NCBI GenBank assembly: GCA_017435045.1
Contig: JAFSFT010000043.1
Location: 36,647 to 100,646, forward strand
Reading direction: 5' to 3'
DNA length: 64,000 nt
Source: Oscillospiraceae bacterium
Lineage (GTDB): Bacteria; Bacillota; Clostridia; Oscillospirales; Ruminococcaceae
The notes under the pieces are model-generated. The model worked only from the letters and a program-made list of their open reading frames with translations. It had not been told where the DNA came from and did not search any database. Below, piece after piece: positions 8,855 through 17,289 of the stretch (position 1 is its first letter; the number at the start of each line of letters is the position of its first letter). A program made the translations under genes and the position numbers.

Positions 8855-9712
8855 CTATTCAAGGTCGAACATAATTCTGTAGATTGTATATTCGATGCTT
8901 TCGTCCTTTACGGGAATAAATTTCTTTACGCCTGAATGTGCGGCATAAATTTCCTCCACCTTACCGTACATACACTGGCTTTTGATGTAAACCTTTACAC
9001 CTGCCGCCTGCAAGCGTTCCAGGGCAGCCTCGCACACTGCAGGCATACCGCCCGCACCAAGCAGCAGCACCAGCACCGCATCCATTGCCACATAGGACAA
9101 GATTACACCGCGGCTTAAATTAGGTGTAATGTAGATAACCCCGACCATATCGGTTTTAGGTTCCAGATACTTTGCCCCTCCGTCAGGCTTTGGTATAGGC
9201 TTTGTGAGATATTTTTTATCCACATTGTCAAATGCAGCAAATCCTTCGGTTTCCATTTTGGTAACAGATTCCGCAGGCAGCAGTCTGCCGCCGATAGCTA
9301 TACATATGCCGTAGTATTCGCCCGTAAGAGCAGTTTTGAGGGCAAGATTAAGGTTTGCCACAGCATCAGTACCAGGATAAACCATAGGCAGCTGACTGCC
9401 GGTAAGCACCACCGTTTTATCAAAATTCTGCAGGGCACAGGCAAGGTAAGCTGCAGTGTATGCCATACTGTCGGTGCCGTGGGTAATGACAAAGCTGTCG
9501 TATTTTTCGCGGTTTTCCCACAGCAGTCTTGCAATCTCCTGACGCTCAGGGTCGGTCATAACGCTGGAGTCAATCAGCTTGAAATCCAGCACATCGCAGT
9601 AGTAGTTAGAATATTTTAAAAGGTCTGCCCCTCTCAAATTAGGGCGCAATCCTTTTTCGGTAGGCACACAGCTTATTGCGCCGCCTGTGGTAATGAGAAG
9701 TGAATTAATCAT
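8855..9712 (-). CDS. L-asparaginase family protein with first catalytic threonine replaced by alanine
   Basis: This 285-residue protein belongs to the bacterial (type I/II) asparaginase family, which hydrolyses asparagine to aspartate and ammonia. The second catalytic motif HGTD (residues 78-81) and the lysine of VTKMET (K152) are present. The first motif, however, reads TTGGAIS at residues 8-14, so position 12 is Ala where the family has the nucleophilic Thr (TGGTI). The codon is GCA in the given sequence. The protein is therefore predicted to be inactive or altered. There is no signal peptide and no clear ribosome-binding site before the ATG. It lies between a GT2 and a DUF2142 gene. Confidence 0.85.
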   Translation of the reverse strand: MINSLLITTGGAISCVPTEKGLRPNLRGADLLKYSNYYCDVLDFKLIDSSVMTDPERQEIARLLWENREKYDSFVITHGTDSMAYTAAYLACALQNFDKTVVLTGSQLPMVYPGTDAVANLNLALKTALTGEYYGICIAIGGRLLPAESVTKMETEGFAAFDNVDKKYLTKPIPKPDGGAKYLEPKTDMVGVIYITPNLSRGVILSYVAMDAVLVLLLGAGGMPAVCEAALERLQAAGVKVYIKSQCMYGKVEEIYAAHSGVKKFIPVKDESIEYTIYRIMFDLE

Positions 9713-9803
9713 AAGATATATATAATATTAATACGTACAGCACAAAACAACAGTAAGAATATATCTGTGTTTATATTTCTGTAATAATTTTCAGATGTAA
9801 ATC

Positions 9804-10739
9804 CTATTTTTCAATATTGGTTTTGCCGATGATGTATATTGGTCTGCCCTTTGTTTCGAGGTAAGTTTTTGCAAGGTACTGACCAAGGATGCCAAGGCAC
9901 AGCAGCTGCAGGCCACCAAGCATAAGTACCACACTGATAAGTGTAGGGAAGCCGCTTACAGGGTCGCCAAAAAGGATGGTCTTGCCTGCATAGAAAATCA
10001 TCATACAGAATGCGATAAAGCAGATTGCTATACCAAGCACACTGCTGATAACCAGCGGTGCTGTGGAAAATGCCACGATACCGTCGATAGAATAGAGGAA
10101 CAGTTTCCAGAAATTCCACTTTGTTTCGCCTGCAACACGTTCGATATTTTCGTATTCAAGCCACAGGGTCTTAAATCCTACCCAACTGAGAATACCTTTG
10201 GAGAAGCGGTTGTACTCGCACATTTTAACAACAGCATCCACCATCTCCCTTTTCATCATACGGAAATCTCGTGCACCGTCTACAATTTCGGTTTTGGAAA
10301 TTTTGTTGATGAGCTTGTAGAACATTCTTGCAAAAAATGAACGGATTGGTGGTTCGCCCTTGCGGGTTACACGACGGGTGCCGACACAGTCGTAGCCGTT
10401 CTGTTCAATTTCATATACCATTTTACCCAGCAGTGCCGGTGGGTCCTGCAGGTCGGCATCCATAAGCACAACGTAGTCGCCGCTGGCATTTTCCAGCCCT
10501 GCATACATTGCACTTTCCTTGCCGAAGTTACGGGAGAATGATATGTATTTTACCCTTTCGTCCTGTGCTGCCAGCTGCTGCATGGTCTGGAGAGTTTTAT
10601 CCTTTGAACCATCATCCACCAACACAAATTCCCAGGTTACATCAGGAATTTTTTCCAGTTCCTTTGTGGTTTCAGTGTAAAAAATTGGCAGGGCTTCCTG
10701 CTCGTTATAGCAGGGTACAACTACAGAGATTTTTTTCAT
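9804..10739 (-). CDS. Family 2 glycosyltransferase, polyprenyl-phosphate sugar transferase type
   Basis: This 311-residue enzyme has the GT2 N-terminal fold (ISVVVPCYNEQEAL at residues 4-17), the donor/metal motif DADLQDPP at 94-101 and two membrane segments near the C-terminus (about 230-255 and 265-290). This is the layout of GtrB/CsbB-like proteins, which load a sugar from a nucleotide donor onto undecaprenyl phosphate. A ribosome-binding site is weak (GAGGAAATAAC before the ATG). The DUF2142 protein downstream could be the transferase that uses the lipid-linked sugar. That partnership is inference from context. Confidence 0.9.
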   Translation of the reverse strand: MKKISVVVPCYNEQEALPIFYTETTKELEKIPDVTWEFVLVDDGSKDKTLQTMQQLAAQDERVKYISFSRNFGKESAMYAGLENASGDYVVLMDADLQDPPALLGKMVYEIEQNGYDCVGTRRVTRKGEPPIRSFFARMFYKLINKISKTEIVDGARDFRMMKREMVDAVVKMCEYNRFSKGILSWVGFKTLWLEYENIERVAGETKWNFWKLFLYSIDGIVAFSTAPLVISSVLGIAICFIAFCMMIFYAGKTILFGDPVSGFPTLISVVLMLGGLQLLCLGILGQYLAKTYLETKGRPIYIIGKTNIEK

Positions 10740-10886
10740 TGTTATTTCCTCGTTATATTAAAAAGTTTCTGGCTTTTTGTTATCCGGTTAATTGCCGCAA
10801 AAGCGGTATGCCTGCGGCCAGTTGGTATCATTTTCCACAATGCTTCAAGAACAGCCGCCACAGACAACTTATCCATAAAAATGTGG

Positions 10887-11153
10887 TTATTCCTCACTTA
10901 ATGCGGTTTTAAGTGCATTTTCCACTGCTTCCGGTGTGGGTACACCCTCGTGGATTTTACGTTCGTTTACATAGAAAGCAGGCACATAGTAATAATCGTA
11001 TTTTGTGGCGTAAAGAGGACTGAGCTTTTCGTCCACCTTTGCAATTTCCACTTTTGCATATTCGGGATTCTGCTCGCACAGCTGTGCAAACATCCTGTCT
11101 GCATTTTTGCAGTGAGGGCAGTTTTCAAGAAAAAAGTATACAATTTTTGCCAT
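10887..11153 (-). CDS. Thioredoxin/glutaredoxin-like protein with CPHC motif
   Basis: This small cytoplasmic protein (88 residues) has a thioredoxin fold: a YFFLENCPHCKNAD active-site segment with CPHC at residues 12-15 and the cis-proline region YYVPAFYVNER near 54-64. It likely acts in thiol-disulfide exchange. Length and motif resemble stand-alone thioredoxin-family proteins rather than classical TrxA (WCGPC). It follows the DtxR-type regulator at some distance and no clear partner is adjacent. The start has AAAGAGG about 10 bases upstream. Confidence 0.8.
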   Translation of the reverse strand: MAKIVYFFLENCPHCKNADRMFAQLCEQNPEYAKVEIAKVDEKLSPLYATKYDYYYVPAFYVNERKIHEGVPTPEAVENALKTALSEE

Positions 11154-11301
11154 ATTGACCTCTTTCTCCGAAAAAATCGGACTTATCCATAGTTTAAGCT
11201 GATTTTCAAAAGCTTTATATCACATCAGCTTTTATGCCGTACAAGGTTTTATCGCACCATAAAATTGTGCATATAGCAGGATAATACCCTGTTAAAATAC
11301 A

Positions 11302-11682
11302 TCAGCCCTTATTGTGATAGTTTTTAAAATAAAAATCCTTTATTCTGTTGAAGGATTCGTCGCTTAAATCGTGTTCCAGCCTGCAGGCATCCTGACTGGC
11401 TGTATCCTTTGATACCCCCAGTTCCATAAGAATAAGGGTAAGTACAAGATGACGCTCGTAAATCTGTTCTGCCTTGAGACGCCCTTTAGGGGTAAGTACA
11501 ACAGATTTTTTATCGTCAATAAAGATATATTTTTCCTGCACCAGCTTTTTGATGGCTATACTTACACTGGGTGCAGCAAAGCCGAGGTGTGCCGCAATAT
11601 CAACATTTCGCACTGCCTCGTTCTTTTTGGAGAGGACAAGTATTGCCTCCAGATAATCTTCACGGGATTTATCGCCGTCCAT
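11302..11682 (-). CDS. DtxR/MntR family metal-dependent transcriptional repressor
   Basis: This 126-residue protein has an N-terminal winged helix (EDYLEAILVLSKKNEAVRNV, then HLGFAAPSVSIAIKKL) and a dimerisation/metal domain. The metal-binding pattern RH...DACRLEH keeps the His, Cys, Glu and His ligands of the iron-type DtxR branch. The C-terminal SH3 domain of long DtxR proteins is absent. GGAG precedes the ATG. A TTAG-N6-CTAA half-palindrome at 11721-11734 is a candidate self-operator. No iron or manganese transporter is adjacent, so the metal and targets are unresolved. Confidence 0.9.
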   Translation of the reverse strand: MDGDKSREDYLEAILVLSKKNEAVRNVDIAAHLGFAAPSVSIAIKKLVQEKYIFIDDKKSVVLTPKGRLKAEQIYERHLVLTLILMELGVSKDTASQDACRLEHDLSDESFNRIKDFYFKNYHNKG

Positions 11683-11720
11683 AGTAACTCCATTTTAAAT
11701 ATATTTTCTTATTATATATG

Positions 11721-11734
11721 TTAGCATAGACTAA
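11721..11734. promoter_or_regulatory. Candidate DtxR-type operator
   Basis: TTAGCATAGACTAA lies 39 bases upstream of the regulator start. The TTAG...CTAA ends match the outer bases of the classical DtxR/IdeR palindrome; the middle does not. Autoregulation is plausible but the match is weak. Confidence 0.35.
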
Positions 11735-11817
11735 AGGCTTTAATCAAGTTTTTTATCTCATTACACATATGTCAGTATAATATCTGCATATATTGCAGCA
11801 GGTTCTGCCACTTTTTG

Positions 11818-12720
11818 TTATCGGTACAGCTCTTCTTTTCTTTTCCAGTAATCAGCCTTTGCTTTATCCTGTGGTGCTATTCCACCCTCTGTATAAAGCT
11901 TTACAAGAAAGTCTATTGCACTTCTGCTGCCTTTTTCGCCAGCTTCTTCATAAAGCTTCAGGGCCATTGCTTCATCCTTTTCTGTGCCTGCACCAACGCG
12001 GTATGCTTCTGCACAAAGGTACAGTGCATCCTTATGGCCTTTATGTGCTGACGGGATAAAGTAGTTATTCAGGATTTCCTGTATATCTGCAGCATTTTTT
12101 GCCATGGTCATCTTCATTCTGCCATAGCGGTACAAAGCCTCGTCATTGCCTGCTACCAGGGCCTTTTCCGCCCATGCTGATGCAGCTTCAATATTGCCTG
12201 TAGTGCTGTAAATATCCGCACATTTAAGCATTGCATCATCGTAGCCTGCCCTGGCAGCTTCTTCGTACCAGTACAGTGCCTTTGTTATATCCGCTTTGGT
12301 GCCTATGCCTTCCTCGTATTTCTGGGCAGTTATTCTGTATGCTTCGCTGTTACCGTTTTCAGCCGCTTTTTCCATCCAGTCCATAGCCGTATACGGCTGT
12401 GGCTTGCAGCCTATGCCGTTAAAAAAGCATATTCCAAGGCTGTACATAGCACTGACATCTCCTGCTTCGGCAGATTTTCTGCACCATTCAAAAGCCTTTT
12501 CTGTATTTATCTGTGTACCTATACCCTGCGAGTACATAAGATAGCAGTTGAACATTGCCGCCCTGCTTCCAAGCGATGCCGCATTTTCCATACATTCAAG
12601 GGCTTTGGCGTAATTCTGTTCAGCACCATTTCCTTCAAAGTATTTTATACCCTCAGTAAACCATTCATCTTCATTTCTATTATCTATACGCCGTACGTTG
12701 CAGTTGTCGGAAAAATCCAT
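11818..12720 (-). CDS. Sel1-like (tetratricopeptide) repeat protein
   Basis: This 300-residue protein has at least six Sel1 repeats of about 36 residues, recognisable by the recurring A...YxxAAxxGxxxAMxxLGxxYxxGxG pattern (for example residues 80-115 and 116-150). There is no signal peptide or membrane segment, so it is probably a cytoplasmic scaffold for protein-protein contacts. It is transcribed in the same direction as the VTC/CotH/DUF4956 operon but separated from it by the 12750-12800 terminator. Partners cannot be read from the sequence. Confidence 0.85.
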   Translation of the reverse strand: MDFSDNCNVRRIDNRNEDEWFTEGIKYFEGNGAEQNYAKALECMENAASLGSRAAMFNCYLMYSQGIGTQINTEKAFEWCRKSAEAGDVSAMYSLGICFFNGIGCKPQPYTAMDWMEKAAENGNSEAYRITAQKYEEGIGTKADITKALYWYEEAARAGYDDAMLKCADIYSTTGNIEAASAWAEKALVAGNDEALYRYGRMKMTMAKNAADIQEILNNYFIPSAHKGHKDALYLCAEAYRVGAGTEKDEAMALKLYEEAGEKGSRSAIDFLVKLYTEGGIAPQDKAKADYWKRKEELYR

Positions 12721-12749
12721 GGCTGTCCCTCTTTTAATACAGTTTATTT

Positions 12750-12800
12750 ATAAGAAAAACCGCAGAATATAAAGCCTTTTTCAAGGCATATTTCTGCGGC
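12750..12800 (-). terminator. Rho-independent terminator of the VTC/CotH/DUF4956 operon
   Basis: CCGCAGAA (from 12760) pairs with TTCTGCGG (12792-12799) around a second GCC/GGC stem. On the minus strand it is followed by TTTTTC. It sits directly past the VTC gene stop. Confidence 0.8.
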
Positions 12801-12839
12801 TTCGGTTTGATTATACATATTTTTACCGCAGGTTTATTT

Positions 12840-13526
12840 CTACAGCCCAAACAGGGTATCATACCCTGCGGTATACTTGCTGAAAGAGCCTGCATTAAGC
12901 CCCATATCGCTCATAAGCTTTGTCAGCCAATGTGGTACAAAGCTGTCGTATTTCACCTCTATTACAGTTTTATCGGTAACAGGGGAAATGGGTATTTTTT
13001 CCTCAAAAAACTCCTCGTTTGCCGCACCCACCCTTATGTCGCTGTCAAAGGTCACACGAAAACCTTCGTCACCGAAAAAGTATGCGTGGCGGTTGTAGCT
13101 TACATTTATAAGAGGGCGGTAAACATTTGCTTTGAGCTGATAGTATGTGTAAACACTGTCTGGTGTGTTTTTATCCAGCAGCAGACCGTATTCGCCGTTA
13201 AAAACATCCATTGCCTGCTGTCTGTCCAGTGTGGTGACATACTTTGTGGCCACCTCGCCGATTTTGCTTTTAATCTCCAGCTTGAACACATCGCTGCCTG
13301 TATAGTTTCGCAGTCTCAGCTTCTGACGCTCCTTTGTTCCCAGTTCCTTGAGAATATAGTCCTGATTGTAAGGAGTTTCAAAGTATATGGAGTTTACACG
13401 GTAGCAGCCGTAGCTGTCCGCAAAGCTGTCGCCTGCCATTACTGTTTCGATTTTGTGGCGGATAATCTCCGCTTTGTGGCTGTCTGTCTCGAACTTTATC
13501 TCGTGGCGGTAGCTGTGGGGCGTCAT
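12840..13526 (-). CDS. VTC domain protein (polyphosphate polymerase-like)
   Basis: The family core starts at YRHEIKFE (residues 6-13) and continues with RQKLRLRNY, FKLEIKSKIG, RPLINVSYNRHAYF and VIEVKYD. These are the basic and acidic residues that line the tunnel of VTC polymerases, which build polyphosphate from ATP. The protein looks complete at 228 residues, lacks membrane segments and should be cytoplasmic. An in-frame ATG at 13568 inside the CotH gene gives a 14-residue extension. The start at 13526 is preferred because the domain begins there and it lies 7 bases after the CotH stop. Activity is inferred from family only. Confidence 0.85.
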   Translation of the reverse strand: MTPHSYRHEIKFETDSHKAEIIRHKIETVMAGDSFADSYGCYRVNSIYFETPYNQDYILKELGTKERQKLRLRNYTGSDVFKLEIKSKIGEVATKYVTTLDRQQAMDVFNGEYGLLLDKNTPDSVYTYYQLKANVYRPLINVSYNRHAYFFGDEGFRVTFDSDIRVGAANEEFFEEKIPISPVTDKTVIEVKYDSFVPHWLTKLMSDMGLNAGSFSKYTAGYDTLFGL

Positions 13527-13533
13527 TTCCAGC

Positions 13534-14997
13534 TTAGTAAAGCTGTGCGATTTCGTCAATATGCTCATCCATCCATCTGCCCCTTTCTATAAGAAATTTT
13601 TCTATATAATCTCTTTCCTGCTCTGAGTTTTCCAGCTTGTTGTACTTGTTGCCAAAAGGTACCGACTGCAGAAAAATATAACCGAACTTTTCATCATTTC
13701 TCTGCCACGCACCTTCCAGCTGATTTTCCGCATCATCCAGCAGGGCAATGATGTTCTCCTCGCTGAGCACACCACCCTCGCTGCGAAGTTCCTTCCATCG
13801 GGTTATTATGGTGTTGCGGAAATTTTCGTGCTGCATATACTGCTTTACACGGGACTGGTCCAGAATGCTGAATTCCGGCACGTTTTTAAGGCTGTTGCTG
13901 AAATCCACATTGCCTGTGCCAAGGTCAAAGTCCCACTGAATAACCTTTATCTTTTCACCTCTCGGGCGGTAATAGTAAAGAGAGGAGGAAAATCCCTCGT
14001 AGTTTTTAAGCAGTTCTGTCATAAGCATAACATCTGCAATCTGCTGAATATCATAATACTGGCTGAACTCCTCGTCAGTGCCCTCATAAAGTGCCTTTTC
14101 ATATATTTCCAGCTCATCCTTTATGGCTTTTGCCGCTGCAGCGTCCATATCCTCTGCTTTTGGAAATGCTATGCTGTAACTGTTGCCAAGGCTGTTCTTT
14201 TCAAGGCGGACTGCGGTGTCGTAGCCCTCCTCGTAGGCATCTTTTTTATATATAAAGTTGCCGCCCTCGTAAAATATATTGTCCATGCTTTCAGGGGTGG
14301 TATATTCGCCCATAGCTATGCGGTTTTTATCCTGCTTGATTTTTTCCACAATCAGATATACGCCCTGATAGTCCTCCATTGACAGCGTACTGTCGGGAGT
14401 ATCCACAAACACCTCGGCAAACTGACATTTTGGCGACCATCCGTTAAGCTGTGACTGCAGTGTATAGGCAATATAATTGCGGATAAGGCTGCGGTCAATA
14501 TAAGGGGCATGGAACACAAAATCGCTTTCTGCATCAAAGTTCAGAAAATCGTAATTTACAGGAAATCCTTCATCATCACGGAATTCCAGCGAAAACGGCT
14601 TTTTGTCCTGCATATAGCTGCTGGTTCTGCCACGCAGTTTCATCATCTCGTCGTAATAAACGTGGCTTGGGATATCTTCGGGGCTGTTTTCCTCCCTGTT
14701 GAAAACATACAAATCCACACTGCTTTCCTCTCTGAGAGGCATAACAGGACCATCAGCCGACCATTCCCAGTAAGGTATAAGCTTATCTATATCATAACTG
14801 TAGATATAAATCACAGGCAGGGTAAATTTTTCCTGCTGCACATCTTCTTCCACAGTATTTGGAATGTGGATATCCAGCTTTTCATTTTTATAGTTTATGT
14901 CGTAGTTCCAGAAATCGGGCACTGCAACAGACATAAGTCCAAAGGCGACAAGGACAAAAACCAGAAGTATTAACTTTTTGGCATTTTCCTTTTTCAC
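13534..14997 (-). CDS. CotH family (atypical kinase-fold) protein, membrane-anchored
   Basis: This 487-residue protein has an N-terminal membrane segment (about 8-26) followed by an extracytoplasmic CotH domain. Family landmarks are MKLRGRTSSYMQDKKPFSLE near 135-155, DYQGVYLIVEKIKQDKNRI near 215-233 and QWDFDLGTG near 352, whose aspartates match the metal-binding acids of CotH kinases. Known CotH proteins phosphorylate spore-coat proteins, but homologues also occur outside spore coats. The GTG start at 14997 shares one base with the TAG of the upstream DUF4956 gene and has GGAG 10 bases before it. Confidence 0.85.
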   Translation of the reverse strand: MKKENAKKLILLVFVLVAFGLMSVAVPDFWNYDINYKNEKLDIHIPNTVEEDVQQEKFTLPVIYIYSYDIDKLIPYWEWSADGPVMPLREESSVDLYVFNREENSPEDIPSHVYYDEMMKLRGRTSSYMQDKKPFSLEFRDDEGFPVNYDFLNFDAESDFVFHAPYIDRSLIRNYIAYTLQSQLNGWSPKCQFAEVFVDTPDSTLSMEDYQGVYLIVEKIKQDKNRIAMGEYTTPESMDNIFYEGGNFIYKKDAYEEGYDTAVRLEKNSLGNSYSIAFPKAEDMDAAAAKAIKDELEIYEKALYEGTDEEFSQYYDIQQIADVMLMTELLKNYEGFSSSLYYYRPRGEKIKVIQWDFDLGTGNVDFSNSLKNVPEFSILDQSRVKQYMQHENFRNTIITRWKELRSEGGVLSEENIIALLDDAENQLEGAWQRNDEKFGYIFLQSVPFGNKYNKLENSEQERDYIEKFLIERGRWMDEHIDEIAQLY

Positions 14998-15650
14998 TAT
15001 ATATTCACTCCGCTTACAATATTTACATTTTCAATGCCGTTTACAGCTTTAAGGTCTTCAAGCAGCATATCGCTGTTTTTGCAGGTGATTTCGTAGATGT
15101 ATTCCTGCTTTGTTCTGCCTGAAGATTTGGATTTCTGTGTAAATTTTACACCTTTTGACTTGAGCAGGGCATTGATTTCTCTTGCAGAAAGATTTTCGCC
15201 GCGGATTATAAGAACCTCTTTGAGACAGGTTTTGCTGATAAAGCTGAAAAGAATTACAAACACGCTGATAAGCAGTGTTGCAATAACCGCAAGGATAAAG
15301 TTGCCTGTACCTGCACTGATGCCGATTGCCACAGCCCAGAAGATGTAGCCTGTGTCTACAGGGTCTTTGATGGCAGAGCGGAAACGGATGATGGACAAAG
15401 CACCAACCATACCGAGAGAGAGGGCAAGGTTGCTTTCGATTATCATCATAATGATACCTGTAACCACGCTGGTAAGTACAAGGACAATTGCAAAATTGGA
15501 GTAATAGTTTACCCGTTTTGTTGTCAGCTTATACACAGCAAAGATTACAAGGGAGAGGACAAAGATTACAATAAGGTTTGTTACCATCTGACCTACAGTG
15601 TAACCGCTTACATTTTTTGTAAGGTAAGAAAAAATTTCGTTTTTGTTCAT
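14997..15650 (-). CDS. DUF4956 family membrane protein
   Basis: This 217-residue protein has four hydrophobic segments (about 25-42, 53-70, 100-117 and 118-140) and the family signature GMVGALSIIRFRSAIKDPVDT near 80-100. A soluble C-terminal domain of about 75 residues follows, resembling a small ferredoxin-like regulatory domain. The function is unknown. It is the first gene of an operon with CotH (one-base overlap) and VTC. This three-family grouping is one I recall as recurrent in Clostridia, which suggests a common pathway, perhaps involving polyphosphate or another phosphorylated product at the membrane. Confidence 0.85.
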   Translation of the reverse strand: MNKNEIFSYLTKNVSGYTVGQMVTNLIVIFVLSLVIFAVYKLTTKRVNYYSNFAIVLVLTSVVTGIIMMIIESNLALSLGMVGALSIIRFRSAIKDPVDTGYIFWAVAIGISAGTGNFILAVIATLLISVFVILFSFISKTCLKEVLIIRGENLSAREINALLKSKGVKFTQKSKSSGRTKQEYIYEITCKNSDMLLEDLKAVNGIENVNIVSGVNI

Positions 15651-15683
15651 AACATTACCTCGTTTATTTAAAAATAATATTCA

Positions 15684-15775
15684 ATAGAGTAAAGGACAAT
15701 CCCGATATGACACAGGTAAGTTGTAAAGTACAAATATGCCCTGCCGGATTTGCCTTAAATTATATTTTACTCTAT
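15684..15775. repeat. Long-range 10-bp inverted repeat upstream of DUF4956
   Basis: ATAGAGTAAA (15684-15693) is the exact reverse complement of TTTACTCTAT (15766-15775), about 72 bases apart. It occupies the untranslated leader or promoter region of the DUF4956-CotH-VTC operon and could be an operator pair or leader hairpin. Confidence 0.4.
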
Positions 15776-15847
15776 TACAGTAAGTTTTTCAATAAATGAG
15801 AAGGAAAGATAGAGATGATGTAAGCCGAATATTATAAAACGCAAAAT

Positions 15848-15930
15848 ATGCCATTCCGTGCAACATCGAACAATCTCCTGATTTTATAAAACGAGGGATT
15901 CTTCGCAGTTAAAGCTGCACAGAATGACAT
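15848..15930. repeat. Palindromic intergenic repeat (MITE-like hairpin)
   Basis: ATGCCATTCCGTGCAAC (from 15848) is closely matched by the reverse complement of the right end (ATGTCATTCTGTGCAGC, ending at 15930). The similarity extends inwards through an AATC(T/C)C block. This resembles the TCATTCNGNGC...AATC interspersed palindromes common in Clostridia. No reading frame is present. Confidence 0.6.
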
Positions 15931-15958
15931 TTTAATTTTTATATTCAGTTTTTGACAA

Positions 15959-16864
15959 CTACTGACTGATTAAATCCCGCATAATAGCATATTCCCCGAT
16001 TGCACGCTGTGTGCTGATGGAACGTTCCTGATTATATTCGCTGATACGGTTATGTCGCTGCTGTTCGGAAAGAGAAGCATCGCACAGTGCAAGGATTTTA
16101 TTATTGGATTGTGTGATAGTTTGATAAAGTTCATACTGATTTGCCTGTATGGCATCCAGTTTGTCAGATATTTCACTGAGTTTTCCTATAATCATATTCT
16201 GCCGAAGTTCACTTTCGTAAAGATTGTAACATCCGTTTGGGCCTTTAAGTTCTTCGCAGCGGCCAGACTCTAAATACTGCACAAACATAGATATAGCCAC
16301 CATATCTCTGTATTTGCCATATATAACATCGAGGCTGTACAACTTTTCCAGATTTTCTTCTGCCGCTGCAAGCTGCGATTTTAGCGAATTTATATTTGCA
16401 GTAAGTTCCGCCTTTACACCCAGTTCTTTTTCTACCCTTGCCTGGTCTGCAATTATGTTTGCAGCATACAAAATTTTGTCGCCTTCAAGCTTCTTTTTGT
16501 ATTTTTTAGCACCTATTATTTGAGATGATGTCACAGCTAACGGACATATTGTAAACACTATGAATATAGGTAAAAATATTGCTATAAGTACTATTGGAAT
16601 TAACTCATCTCTGTATCCCCAGGTACTGCGTAATACTAAAAACGACAAACCACCTAAAACACCCCCTAATAATAAGGATGTAAATATATCTCCCCACTCT
16701 ATGCAATCCCAAAATGAGTATGTTCCAGGTTCTTTATACTTATTTTTTATACCCAAAGAGTTTGCACGCCGCACAAGTTTATTTATCGACCATCTTAAAG
16801 TTCTGCATTCCTGTTCCAATCCTAAAATATTTTTAAGATAACGCAAAAGCTGTTTAGTATCCAT
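15959..16864 (-). CDS. Membrane protein with long coiled coil, unknown family
   Basis: I do not recognise this 301-residue protein. It has an N-terminal amphipathic region, two membrane segments (about 60-78 and 90-112), then a mostly helical cytoplasmic region with coiled-coil heptads (about 140-180 and 215-265). A short GRCEELKGPNGCYNLYESEL segment lies between the coils. The ATG at 16864 is chosen because GGAGGTG lies 7 bases upstream; a longer in-frame start at 16921 lacks one. It is divergent from a small XRE regulator 108 bases away, which may control it. Confidence 0.75.
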   Translation of the reverse strand: MDTKQLLRYLKNILGLEQECRTLRWSINKLVRRANSLGIKNKYKEPGTYSFWDCIEWGDIFTSLLLGGVLGGLSFLVLRSTWGYRDELIPIVLIAIFLPIFIVFTICPLAVTSSQIIGAKKYKKKLEGDKILYAANIIADQARVEKELGVKAELTANINSLKSQLAAAEENLEKLYSLDVIYGKYRDMVAISMFVQYLESGRCEELKGPNGCYNLYESELRQNMIIGKLSEISDKLDAIQANQYELYQTITQSNNKILALCDASLSEQQRHNRISEYNQERSISTQRAIGEYAIMRDLISQ

Positions 16865-16972
16865 AAAGGCACCTCCGTAATTTATATATTCCATTATATT
16901 CGTTTTTACGAAGATATTCAAGAGTTAAAAGATATTTTAATATACATAATATAACTGCAAGGAGGGGATATG

Positions 16973-17191
16973 ATGATAGACTATACACCGTTCTGGAATA
17001 CATTGGAAAAGTCCGGTGAAAACTGGTATACGCTGACAAGTAAACATCATATGTCCCACAGCACTTTGCACCGCCTGAAGCATAACAAGGATATCTCTAC
17101 TAAAACACTTAACGATTTATGCAGAATATTAAAATGTAACGTTGAAGATATTTTGAGGTATATCCCATCCGAAACCGACCAGACTTTGTAA
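16973..17191 (+). CDS. Small XRE/Cro-type helix-turn-helix regulator
   Basis: This 72-residue protein is essentially one helix-turn-helix domain (YTLTSKHHMSHSTLHRLKHN, then STKTLNDLCRILKCNVEDIL), typical of the YozG-like small XRE group. AAGGAGGGG is 7 bases before the ATG at 16973; an ATG one codon earlier (16970) is also possible. The divergent membrane-coiled-coil gene shares its upstream region and is the natural candidate target. No toxin-like gene is next to it. Confidence 0.85.
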   Translation: MIDYTPFWNTLEKSGENWYTLTSKHHMSHSTLHRLKHNKDISTKTLNDLCRILKCNVEDILRYIPSETDQTL

Positions 17192-17289
17192 AAGCAAAAT
17201 ATATTAGTGCTTGTTTTTATAAGTAATTTATTCTATTTTACCCGAATTTTGAAAGCTAAAAAATTTTTTAAAAAATTTTAAAAAAAGTG

